A DNA stretch of 6,346 bases from Flavobacteriaceae bacterium (GTDB taxonomy: Bacteria > Bacteroidota > Bacteroidia > Flavobacteriales > Flavobacteriaceae): assembly GCA_030834365.1 (NCBI GenBank), contig JAURFJ010000070.1, positions 1-6,346 on the forward strand. The letters are read 5' to 3'. Below, piece after piece: positions 1-6,346 of the stretch. The number at the start of each line of letters is the position of its first letter. Within the stretch, counting starts at the first letter, position 1. The notes under the pieces were generated by a model. That model searched no databases. It was not told the origin of the DNA and saw only the letters and a list, made by a program, of their open reading frames with translations. Made by a program: the position numbers and the translations under genes.

Positions 1-727
1 TTTCGAAATGAGGAATACTCGATTTTCGGACGGGTTCGGCCACATAATCCTTGGCACAGTGGCGCATAAGTTCAAGGTCGTCTGTGAGCAAGGCTGCTGT
101 GAATCCGGCCAACGAACTCCACTGTTTAACAGCTGTTTTTAACGGTATTTCGACTGGAAGCGCTCCTCTTGATTCTGAGGTCTTAATCTCTATTTGCTGG
201 TGAGCCACGACATAGTGAAGGTCTAACCCAGTGCTCAGCGGCAGAACGCGGTGGTTTTCTTGTGTAATGATAAGGCAAAACTTTCCGAACAGGGCTGGCG
301 CTATATTGTCAGCATGACGCGCTCCACTGGCTATCTGTTCACCATCTAAGGCCGATTCAAGCAATTCTTGATCGCTAAAATCAACACCGAGAAGGGTCTT
401 CACACCGATCACGGCCCCAGCGGCACTGGCGGCACTGCTACCGACACCGCTTCCGGGTTTAATGCGCTTGTCGATAGACAGCTCAATACCTATTTCGGGG
501 CCCTTGTATTTGTTTAAAAGCGACTGGGCCGCAACGCAGGCAATATTTTCTGAGGGGTTCGATGGAACGGTATAGCCGCTAAGCGTGCCTAAGTGTATGC
601 CTGGGCGATCTACCTTTTTGAAATGCATCAAATCGTACGAATCAGACAAGCAGAAGCCCAGGGCGTCAAACCCTACATTGAGATTGGAGACCGAGGCTGG
701 ACACCAAATACTGCACTGTTCTTTCAT
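1..727 (-). CDS. thrB: Homoserine kinase, 5' part (C-terminus beyond the left edge)
   Basis: Phosphorylates L-homoserine with ATP to O-phosphohomoserine, the fourth step from aspartate to threonine, in the cytoplasm. I translated 242 codons from the ATG at 727-725; the frame stays open to the window edge. It shows GHMP-kinase hallmarks: an N-terminal substrate motif PASVSNLNVGFDALG at residues 10-24, the glycine/serine-rich ATP-binding loop KPGSGVGSSAAS at 90-101, and GEQ followed by HADNIAPALFG at about 129-148, the conserved stretch that carries the acidic residue and Asn near the phosphoryl acceptor. Family members are usually about 300-315 residues, so roughly 60-70 C-terminal residues, including the last GHMP motif, are missing only because the window ends. 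The start codon is 2 nt after the thrA stop, so it is probably translated from the thrA message by reinitiation or coupling. The identification is firm because homology and operon context agree. Confidence 0.95.
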   Translation of the reverse strand, partial: MKEQCSIWCPASVSNLNVGFDALGFCLSDSYDLMHFKKVDRPGIHLGTLSGYTVPSNPSENIACVAAQSLLNKYKGPEIGIELSIDKRIKPGSGVGSSAASAAGAVIGVKTLLGVDFSDQELLESALDGEQIASGARHADNIAPALFGKFCLIITQENHRVLPLSTGLDLHYVVAHQQIEIKTSESRGALPVEIPLKTAVKQWSSLAGFTAALLTDDLELMRHCAKDYVAEPVRKSSIPHFE

Positions 728-729
728 AT

Positions 730-3183
730 TTACCTGTGATTACTGGCTCTAATGATATCCCCAAAAATACCCGAGGCCGTAACGTCAGCTCCTGCGCCGG
801 CACCTTTTATAACCATAGGTTGTTTCTGATAGCGGTCGGTGTACAACATGAGTATATTGTCGCTTCCGCTTAAGGTGTAGTAGTCTGAGCTCGAGTCTAC
901 GCCTTGAAGCCCTACTTTGGCTTGTATCTGTTGATCAGAATCGACAGTAAGTTCGGCCACAAACTTGAGCTTTTCCTGCTTGGCTTTAGCCTCTTTATAC
1001 AGGCTCTCAAAGTGTTGCTCGTTCGCTGCTAAAAGCGACAAAAAGTCCTCAACAGATGGTGTTTCAAGTGCTCCATCGGGCAAAAAAGCAGCGGTTTGTA
1101 TGGCGTCTAATTCAAGCTCAAATCCACTTTCTCTGGCAAGAATGAGCAGCTTTCGCTTTACATCTAGCCCGCTTAGGTCAATTCTTGGGTCGGGTTCGGT
1201 GTATCCGCCCGACATGGCTGCTTCTACCACCTCTTTAAACGAGGTGGTCGCGTTGTAGGTGTCAAAGATAAAATTTAAGCTACCCGAAAGTACGGCCACT
1301 ATAGAGCGAATGCTGTCTCCAGAGTCAATCAGGTTTTTTAAGGTGTCAATTATCGGAAGCCCCGCACCTACATTGGTTTCATAGTAAAACGGCACCTTTT
1401 GGTCTATGCTAGCTTTCTGAAGTGCTTTGTAGTTTTTCAAGGCCGAGGAACATGCGATCTTGTTACAGGTGACAACGCCCACCCCTTGCTGCAGCAACTC
1501 TAGGTAAAGATCAGATACTTCGTGGCTCGCGGTGTTGTCGATTAAAATACTGTTGCGCAGGTTTAACGACTGAATGGTTTGCACTAATTCGGGTAGGGCC
1601 GCTGCTTGACCTTTTTCAAGATGTGATTTCCAGTCTGAAAGATCGTGTCCGTTTTCATTGAAGGCCATCTTCTTTGAATTGCTCAATCCTACAATGCGAA
1701 TGTCTATGGAGAGCCTATCTAATAAATGCTGGCGTTGAAGCTGCAGTATGTTGAGCAATCGCGATCCGACGGTGCCCACACCAACCACAAACAGGTTGAT
1801 TTGCTTGCGTTGCTTTTCAAAGAATCGCTCGTGAATAGTATTGAGTGCCTTTTTGACATTTTTCTCGTCAATTACGAAGGAAATGTTGCGCTCCGAAGAA
1901 CCCTGTGCAATGGCAATAATATTGATATTGTTGGCGCCTAAACTGCTAAATAACTTTCCGCTAATACCGGTTTGGCTTTTCATATGCTCACCTACAAGGG
2001 CCACTATACTCAATCCCGATTCGATGCGCACCGGCTTCATTCTTCCGGTTGAGATCTCGAGTTCAAAGCGGTTGTTTAGCGCGCTTTGTGCCTTGTCTGC
2101 ATCTGCCGAGTCAATCGCGATACACAGTGAGTACTCCGAAGAGGCTTGAGTGATCAAAATGACGTTGATGTGGTGTGTTGATAAGGTCTCAAAGAAGCGG
2201 GTGGTAAAGCCCATTTGCCCAATGAGATCAGCACCCTCGACGGTGATCAACGAAATAGAACTCAAATGGCTGATGCCCATAACGGTATCTTGCTCGGTTA
2301 TGAGTTCGCTCGACGAGATGTATGTTCCTTCAGCAGCCGAATCGAAGGTGTTTTTTACGTATAAAGGAATGTTCTTTTCAAAAGCGGGTTGCACCGATGG
2401 AGCGTAAAGTACTTTGGCGCCAAAATGAGACAACTCTAAAGCTTCTTCATAAGAAAGCCTTTTTATAGGTTTGGCTTGCTTTACGAAGCGAGGGTCTGCG
2501 GTGTATATTCCGCTCACATCGGTATAAATGAAAAGCTGATGGGCGTCAACACCATTGGCAACAAGCGCTGCACTAAAATCTGATCCACCCCTTCCTAAAG
2601 TAGTGAGTTTGCCCTCCTTAGTTTTGGCCATAAAGCCAGGCATTACAACCAGGTTCGCCACTTCGCTTAACGGTTTGATTTTCGAGTACGTCAAGGCATA
2701 GTCTACGCGTACTCTTCGCCCTTCGTGAGTGGCTACTATGAAATCGCTGCTATCTTTCAGTATATTGGGCATATTGAGGTGGTTCAAAAACCCGCTCAAT
2801 ACTCTTGAAGATACAGCTTCGCCTGAAATCAAAATTTCATCTTGTGCCTCATCTACAGTTATCTCTTGATCAAAGAGTTGTTGGCCTAAATCCGACAGTC
2901 GGTTTTCTATTCGAGAAACGGCCTCACGGGTTTGGGAGTCTGCATTCCAAAAATCGAGATTTTCTAACGTCTTAGATGAAATGAGCTCGAGTGTTTTAGC
3001 GTACGTTTTGGTTTGGGTCGCCGCCTCTTGAGCGTATTGATTTAACAGGTCGGTTACGCCACCAAAGGCCGAAACGACTACAATAACTTTGCCCTGGGAT
3101 GCGTGCTCTTTTACAATTGAAGCCACCTTTTTAAGCGCTTCTGGGTTTTTCACCGAGCTTCCACCAAACTTAAGAACGACCAT
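730..3183 (-). CDS. thrA: Bifunctional aspartokinase / homoserine dehydrogenase
   Basis: A single 817-residue polypeptide with two enzymes: aspartate kinase (aspartate to aspartyl phosphate) and homoserine dehydrogenase (aspartate semialdehyde to homoserine, with NAD(P)H). Length is close to E. coli ThrA (820). The kinase domain spans about 1-290: KFGGSSV at 5-11, TLGRGGSDFSA at 195-205 and TDVSGIYTADPR at 221-232. Two ACT-type regulatory repeats follow at about 305-455, with ITQASSE (Gln346) and AQGSSERNISFVI (Gln427). The dehydrogenase domain starts near 462 with the Rossmann loop GVGTVGS (468-474), then CNK (573-575), ETNVGAGLP (602-610) and the catalytic block from GYTEPDP (660-666) to DVKRK, where Asp674 and Lys678 match the catalytic Asp/Lys pair of yeast Hom6. 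Start: MVVLKFGG aligns with the usual AK N-terminus, leaving no room for a longer form. It heads an operon with thrB and is probably feedback-inhibited by threonine (inferred from the intact ACT glutamines). No frameshift or missing catalytic residue was seen. Confidence 0.97.
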   Translation of the reverse strand: MVVLKFGGSSVKNPEALKKVASIVKEHASQGKVIVVVSAFGGVTDLLNQYAQEAATQTKTYAKTLELISSKTLENLDFWNADSQTREAVSRIENRLSDLGQQLFDQEITVDEAQDEILISGEAVSSRVLSGFLNHLNMPNILKDSSDFIVATHEGRRVRVDYALTYSKIKPLSEVANLVVMPGFMAKTKEGKLTTLGRGGSDFSAALVANGVDAHQLFIYTDVSGIYTADPRFVKQAKPIKRLSYEEALELSHFGAKVLYAPSVQPAFEKNIPLYVKNTFDSAAEGTYISSSELITEQDTVMGISHLSSISLITVEGADLIGQMGFTTRFFETLSTHHINVILITQASSEYSLCIAIDSADADKAQSALNNRFELEISTGRMKPVRIESGLSIVALVGEHMKSQTGISGKLFSSLGANNINIIAIAQGSSERNISFVIDEKNVKKALNTIHERFFEKQRKQINLFVVGVGTVGSRLLNILQLQRQHLLDRLSIDIRIVGLSNSKKMAFNENGHDLSDWKSHLEKGQAAALPELVQTIQSLNLRNSILIDNTASHEVSDLYLELLQQGVGVVTCNKIACSSALKNYKALQKASIDQKVPFYYETNVGAGLPIIDTLKNLIDSGDSIRSIVAVLSGSLNFIFDTYNATTSFKEVVEAAMSGGYTEPDPRIDLSGLDVKRKLLILARESGFELELDAIQTAAFLPDGALETPSVEDFLSLLAANEQHFESLYKEAKAKQEKLKFVAELTVDSDQQIQAKVGLQGVDSSSDYYTLSGSDNILMLYTDRYQKQPMVIKGAGAGADVTASGIFGDIIRASNHR

Positions 3184-3214
3184 GAGGTTAGATTGAGGAT
3201 TTATTTTGAGGGCG

Positions 3215-3246
3215 AAAAATTACTTTAAAAACCAAAGAGCACCCAA
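3215..3246 (-). promoter_or_regulatory. Possible thrA promoter, Bacteroidota type
   Basis: On the minus strand, TAATTTTT (3222-3215) resembles the Bacteroidota -7 element TAnnTTTG, with only the last base differing. A TTGG (3246-3243) lies 20 nt upstream, in the place of the -33 TTTG element. Transcription would start a few bases downstream, giving a leader of roughly 25-30 nt before the thrA ATG at 3183. The region is A/T-rich, so such matches arise by chance; no threonine/isoleucine-rich leader peptide is apparent in the short gap. Confidence 0.3.
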
Positions 3247-3261
3247 GAAAAGGTGCTCTTT
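3227..3261 (-). terminator. Intrinsic terminator after clpC
   Basis: Perfect 10-bp inverted repeat AAAGAGCACC (3234-3243) / GGTGCTCTTT (3252-3261) around an 8-nt loop. Read on the minus strand, the stem ends in TTT, followed by GG and then five T (TTTTT). It begins about 60 nt past the clpC stop codon and before thrA, so it most likely ends the clpC transcript. A T-run also follows the stem on the plus strand (to 3263), but no plus-strand gene leads into it. Pairing is read directly; terminator activity is inferred. Confidence 0.75.
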
Positions 3262-3320
3262 TTAGGAATAAATTCCAGTTTTGTAATTAATGCAATTGTT
3301 AACTAAAGAAATCGCACAAA

Positions 3321-5879
3321 TCAGGATTTTTTCTCGTTAGCGTCTTCGGTTTTATGCGTATTAGCTACAAGTTGCTCTTTGTCTTCGCTCAGATCGAGTT
3401 CGATAGTGTCTCCTTCTGAAAGACGGCTGTTGACAATCTCTTCAGCTAGCGTGTCTTCAATGTATTTCTGAATGGCGCGCTTAAGCGGACGAGCCCCGTA
3501 TTGCTTGTCAAATCCTTTTTCGGCTAGGAAAGTTTTGGCTGCATCAGAAAGGGTAATGTGATAGCCTAAAGCTTCGATTCGTCCGACCACTTTTTTGAGC
3601 TCGATTTGAATAATCTGGTCGATATCTTCGCGTTCTAGCGCGTTAAATACGACCACGTCATCTATACGGTTCAAGAATTCGGGTGCAAAGGCTTTCTTCA
3701 ATGCTTTTTCTATCACTCCTTTGGTGTAGTCGTGCTCCTGGGCCTTTTTGGCGGCCGTTCCAAATCCGACCCCTTGACCGAAATCCTTGATCTGGCGCGC
3801 ACCGATATTAGAGGTCATGATAATGATGGTGTTTCTAAAGTCGACCTTGCGGCCTAGGCTGTCGGTCAAAAATCCGTCATCAAGCACCTGAAGTAACATG
3901 TTGAAGATGTCTGGGTGCGCCTTTTCTATTTCATCTAGCAAAATAACCGCATAGGGTTTGCGCCTTACCTTTTCGGTTAACTGTCCACCTTCTTCATAGC
4001 CTACGTAACCAGGAGGTGCTCCTACAAGTCGAGAAACGGCAAATTTTTCCATGTATTCGCTCATGTCAATGCGAATGAGTGCATCTTCACTGTCGAACAG
4101 TTCAATCGCTAACACCTTAGCCAGTTGGGTTTTACCCACTCCTGTTTGACCCAAAAATATAAACGATCCGATCGGTTTATTGGGGTCTTTTAGACCGGCC
4201 CGGTTGCGCTGAATCGCCTTGGCCACTTTGTGTACAGCGTCGCTTTGACCTATGATTTTGGATGAGATGATAGATGGCAATTGTGCCAGCTTTGAACTCT
4301 CAGCCTGAGCGATTTTCGCTACAGGAATTCCGCTCATCATAGATACCACATCGGCTACATTTTCTGCCGTTACGGTTTCTCGGTGAAGTTTACTGTCTTC
4401 TTCCCAGGCCAATTGCGCATCTGCAAGTGTCTTTTCGACACGCTTTTCGTCGTCTCTGAGCTTAGCGGCCTCCTCGTACTTCTGTTTTTTAACCACCTCG
4501 TTTTTGAGGGCTCTAGTGTCTTCTAGCTTTTGTTCGAGTTCTAGGATTTGTTTAGGCACATTCATGTTGATGATATGCACACGTGATCCGGCCTCGTCTA
4601 GGGCGTCAATAGCCTTATCGGGTAAAAAGCGATCGCTGATATAACGGTTGGTGAGACTGACGCAGGCCTCAAGTGCTTCGTCGGTGTACGAAACATTGTG
4701 GTGGTCTTCGTAGCGCTCTCTAATATTCTTGAGAATCTCAATGGTCTCGTCAATGCTCGTAGGGGCGACGATGACCTTTTGAAAGCGGCGTTCAAGCGCG
4801 CCGTCTTTTTCGATATACTGACGGTATTCGTCTAAGGTCGTTGCACCAATACATTGAACTTCTCCGCGTGCTAAGGCCGGCTTAAACATGTTAGAAGCGT
4901 CTAGGCTCCCGGTTGCTCCACCAGCGCCTACAATGGTGTGAATTTCATCTATAAAGAGAATGACGTCTTTGTTCTTTTCTAACTCATTCATTACAGCCTT
5001 CATGCGCTCCTCAAACTGTCCGCGGTACTTGGTTCCGGCCACTAGTGAAGCTAAATCTAGGGTTATGACACGCTTGTTATACAAGATTCGTGAAACCTTC
5101 TTTTGAACTATGCGCAAGGCCAATCCTTCAGCGATGGCACTTTTACCCACACCGGGCTCTCCAATAAGCAGGGGATTATTTTTCTTGCGTCGGCTTAAAA
5201 TTTGAGATACACGTTCAATCTCTTTTTCGCGCCCGACTACAGGGTCTAGCTTATCTTGCTCGGCTAAATCGGTCAGATCGCGTCCAAAATTATCGAGTAC
5301 AGGGGTTTTTGATTTTTGTCCTTTTTTGGCAGTCGACTTGGAAGAGGCGTATGCTGCTTCTTCAGCATCTTCTTTGTCTTCTGAAGGGTCGTTAAAGGTT
5401 TCGGCGCCCGGATTGTCTATAAAATCGTCATCTGAAGTAATCATCGATTTAAATTGCTCTTTTACCCCATCGTAATCGATATTCATTTTTTGGAGCAATC
5501 TAGTGGTTGGATCGTTCTCATTGCGCAAGATGCACAATAACAAGTGAGCCGTGTTAATGGTGCTGCTCTGAAACAGCTTAGCTTCTAAGAAGGTGGTTTT
5601 AAGCGCACGTTCTGCCTGACGTGTAAGGCGTAAATTCTTTTTGTCTTGAACTTGAGCGACTCCGTCTGGATTAGCGGGCGTCAGTATCTCCACCTTTCGC
5701 TTTAAGTGATCAAGGTCTACATCGAGTTGATCTAGAATGGAGATAGCCTTTCCACTGCCGTCTCTCAAAATGCCTAAAAGTAGGTGCTCGGTTCCTATGA
5801 AATCATGCCCAAGACGAAGTGCTTCGTCTTTGCTGTATGATAACACTTCTTTAACTCGAGGTGAAAAATTATCGTCCAT
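3321..5879 (-). CDS. clpC: ATP-dependent Clp protease ATP-binding subunit ClpC
   Basis: Cytoplasmic AAA+ unfoldase (852 residues, normal for ClpC) that threads proteins into the ClpP peptidase. The N-domain has two Clp_N repeats, about 5-54 and 85-135. A charged linker follows (150-195, acidic then Lys/Ser-rich). AAA-1: Walker A GEPGVGKS (240-247), pore loop KYRG with Tyr285, Walker B VILFIDE (306-312), arginine-finger motif ERR (363-365). A short coiled-coil middle domain with a UVR-like stretch KYEEAAKLRDDEKR lies at 467-480, which points to ClpC rather than the longer-middle ClpB or the ClpA type lacking it. AAA-2: Walker A GQTGVGKT (577-584; Gln where Pro is usual), pore loop GYVG (624-627), Walker B VILLDE (645-650), sensor-2 GARPLKR (795-801). 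VGF at 704-706 sits in the ClpP-docking loop, so it is a protease partner and not a stand-alone disaggregase. The MDDNFSPRVKEVL start fits the family. It is divergent from gyrA; clpP is not in the window. Confidence 0.96.
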   Translation of the reverse strand: MDDNFSPRVKEVLSYSKDEALRLGHDFIGTEHLLLGILRDGSGKAISILDQLDVDLDHLKRKVEILTPANPDGVAQVQDKKNLRLTRQAERALKTTFLEAKLFQSSTINTAHLLLCILRNENDPTTRLLQKMNIDYDGVKEQFKSMITSDDDFIDNPGAETFNDPSEDKEDAEEAAYASSKSTAKKGQKSKTPVLDNFGRDLTDLAEQDKLDPVVGREKEIERVSQILSRRKKNNPLLIGEPGVGKSAIAEGLALRIVQKKVSRILYNKRVITLDLASLVAGTKYRGQFEERMKAVMNELEKNKDVILFIDEIHTIVGAGGATGSLDASNMFKPALARGEVQCIGATTLDEYRQYIEKDGALERRFQKVIVAPTSIDETIEILKNIRERYEDHHNVSYTDEALEACVSLTNRYISDRFLPDKAIDALDEAGSRVHIINMNVPKQILELEQKLEDTRALKNEVVKKQKYEEAAKLRDDEKRVEKTLADAQLAWEEDSKLHRETVTAENVADVVSMMSGIPVAKIAQAESSKLAQLPSIISSKIIGQSDAVHKVAKAIQRNRAGLKDPNKPIGSFIFLGQTGVGKTQLAKVLAIELFDSEDALIRIDMSEYMEKFAVSRLVGAPPGYVGYEEGGQLTEKVRRKPYAVILLDEIEKAHPDIFNMLLQVLDDGFLTDSLGRKVDFRNTIIIMTSNIGARQIKDFGQGVGFGTAAKKAQEHDYTKGVIEKALKKAFAPEFLNRIDDVVVFNALEREDIDQIIQIELKKVVGRIEALGYHITLSDAAKTFLAEKGFDKQYGARPLKRAIQKYIEDTLAEEIVNSRLSEGDTIELDLSEDKEQLVANTHKTEDANEKKS

Positions 5880-5896
5880 AGCGCTTTATTGAGTTC

Positions 5897-5930
5897 TAAA
5901 AATACTAAAACTAATTCCCATACGGGCAAA
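5897..5930 (-). promoter_or_regulatory. Possible clpC promoter, Bacteroidota type
   Basis: On the minus strand, TTTG (5930-5927) is followed after 22 nt by TATTTTTA (5904-5897), a one-mismatch match to the TAnnTTTG -7 element. The start site would lie only about 10-15 nt before the clpC ATG at 5879, giving a short leader. A competing match, TAGTTTTA just upstream, has a spacer that is too short (13 nt). The sequence is A/T-rich and this call is weak. Confidence 0.25.
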
Positions 5931-5941
5931 ATCTGTGCCCG
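5923..5941. repeat. Inverted repeat CGGGCA-N7-TGCCCG upstream of clpC
   Basis: Perfect 6-bp arms CGGGCA (5923-5928) and TGCCCG (5936-5941), separated by 7 nt. It is GC-rich in an otherwise A/T-rich gap and overlaps the candidate clpC -33 element. No T-run follows on either strand, so it is not an obvious terminator. It could be a protein-binding site or an RNA hairpin if transcription begins farther upstream; the function is unknown to me. Confidence 0.5.
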
Positions 5942-5952
5942 ACTTATTCACC

Positions 5953-6022
5953 TGACAGCTTTGCAGTTTTGTTGATAAATTCTTAATTATTGACCGCCAC
6001 ATGACAAGGCAAAGCCTGTCAT
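5953..6022. repeat. Facing copies of a TGACAG(G)CTTTGC element; right copy lies in a hairpin
   Basis: TGACAGCTTTGC reads on the plus strand at 5953-5964. TGACAGGCTTTGC, identical but for one extra G, reads on the minus strand from 6021 down to 6009. The two face each other across about 44 nt in the gyrA/clpC divergent region. The right copy is also part of a near-perfect hairpin at 6001-6022: ATGACA, an unpaired A, GGC, loop AAA, then GCC TGTCAT, giving 9 bp with one bulge. There is no flanking T-run, so a terminator is unlikely. A shared operator for the two divergent promoters, or a gyrA leader structure, is possible. It matches neither the CIRCE nor the CtsR box sequence. Confidence 0.45.
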
Positions 6023-6069
6023 TATGCCTAAATTGGCCTATTCAATAAATACCACAAATTTTAGTTGAG

Positions 6070-6346
6070 ATGAACGAAGGAGAGAAGCTGATTTCAATAA
6101 ACATTGAAGATGAAATGAAATCGGCCTACATTGATTATTCGATGTCGGTTATTGTGTCTCGGGCACTTCCAGATGTTAGAGATGGTCTCAAGCCGGTGCA
6201 CCGCAGGGTGCTTTACGGTATGCACGATTTAGGTGTTCGGTCTACAAGTGCCTACAAGAAGTCTGCAAGAATTGTTGGAGAGGTGCTGGGTAAATACCAC
6301 CCACATGGAGACACCTCGGTTTACGACACCATGGTGCGTATGGCCC
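6070..6346 (+). CDS. gyrA: DNA gyrase subunit A, N-terminal 92 codons (runs off right edge)
   Basis: Breakage-reunion subunit of DNA gyrase, which with GyrB introduces negative supercoils using ATP. The frame opens at ATG 6070 (MNEGEKLISI...) and stays open to the window edge. Visible family blocks are YIDYSMSVIVSRALPDVRDG (20-39), KPVHRRVLYGM (41-51) and the start of the quinolone-resistance region, ARIVGEVLGKYHPHGDTSVYD (66-86). The catalytic tyrosine (Tyr122 in E. coli), tower, coiled coil and C-terminal DNA-wrapping domain lie outside. Numbering runs one less than E. coli, so Thr82 and Asp86 correspond to E. coli Ser83 and Asp87. ParC/topoisomerase IV is the main alternative, but the N-terminal wording is that of flavobacterial GyrA. 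No strong Shine-Dalgarno precedes the start; the start is supported by family alignment. Confidence 0.95.
   Translation, partial: MNEGEKLISINIEDEMKSAYIDYSMSVIVSRALPDVRDGLKPVHRRVLYGMHDLGVRSTSAYKKSARIVGEVLGKYHPHGDTSVYDTMVRMA

Noticed and set aside
965..2407. Several plus-strand open frames (965-1258, 1726-1941, 1841-2149, 2150-2407)
   Set aside because: All lie antisense inside thrA, whose full-length protein matches its family; their translations are Ser/Leu/Cys-rich and show no recognisable domain.
3265..3276. Small palindrome GGAAT-AA-ATTCC next to the terminator
   Set aside because: 5-bp A/T-rich arms are expected by chance, and the adjacent 10-bp hairpin accounts for termination.
4598..4795. 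Minus-strand 65-residue open frame inside clpC
   Set aside because: It is another frame of clpC on the same strand with low-complexity Arg/Ser/Thr/Pro content and no family resemblance.
5960..5992. Possible gyrA promoter, TTTG (5960-5963) with AATTATTG (5985-5992)
   Set aside because: The spacer of 21 nt is acceptable, but the -7 element matches only four of six conserved bases, too weak to list as a feature.
5880..6069. CIRCE or CtsR operator upstream of clpC
   Set aside because: Neither the TTAGCACTC/GAGTGCTAA dyad nor the GGTCAAA tandem heptads are present.
1..6346. A novel defence, mobile or biosynthetic system
   Set aside because: All substantial coding sequence is accounted for by four conserved housekeeping genes with intact motifs; no transposase, integrase, direct-repeat array or unexplained ORF remains.

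Overview
The window looks like an ordinary chromosomal segment from a member of the Bacteroidota, most likely Flavobacteriia or a close relative. This rests on three points. The GyrA N-terminus (MNEGEKLISINIEDEMKSAY) has a flavobacterial style. A ClpC-type double-AAA+ chaperone lies back to back with gyrA. The threonine genes form an operon headed by a fused aspartokinase/homoserine dehydrogenase. Ribosome-binding sites are weak or A-rich, as is usual in that phylum. The assignment is based on recognising protein families and was not searched.

Layout, left to right: (1) 1-727, minus strand: 5' part of thrB (homoserine kinase), running off the left edge. (2) 730-3183, minus: complete thrA (aspartokinase I-homoserine dehydrogenase I), ending 2 nt before the thrB start codon, so thrA-thrB form one operon; thrC would be expected beyond the left edge. 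(3) 3184-3320: 137-nt gap with a clear hairpin terminator for clpC and a possible thrA promoter overlapping it. (4) 3321-5879, minus: complete clpC, the AAA+ unfoldase of the ClpCP protease. (5) 5880-6069: 190-nt divergent control region holding several inverted repeats. (6) 6070-6346, plus: first 92 codons of gyrA, running off the right edge.

The thr genes act together: ThrA catalyses steps 1 and 3 of the aspartate-to-threonine route and ThrB phosphorylates the homoserine it makes. ClpC (protein quality control) and GyrA (DNA supercoiling) are not functionally linked to that pathway; they share only an upstream region. No mobile element, CRISPR array, tRNA or rRNA was seen, and nothing in the window looks like an undescribed system. 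The items most worth a second look are the inverted repeats between clpC and gyrA, a Pro-to-Gln change in the second Walker A loop of ClpC, and the terminator/promoter overlap before thrA.
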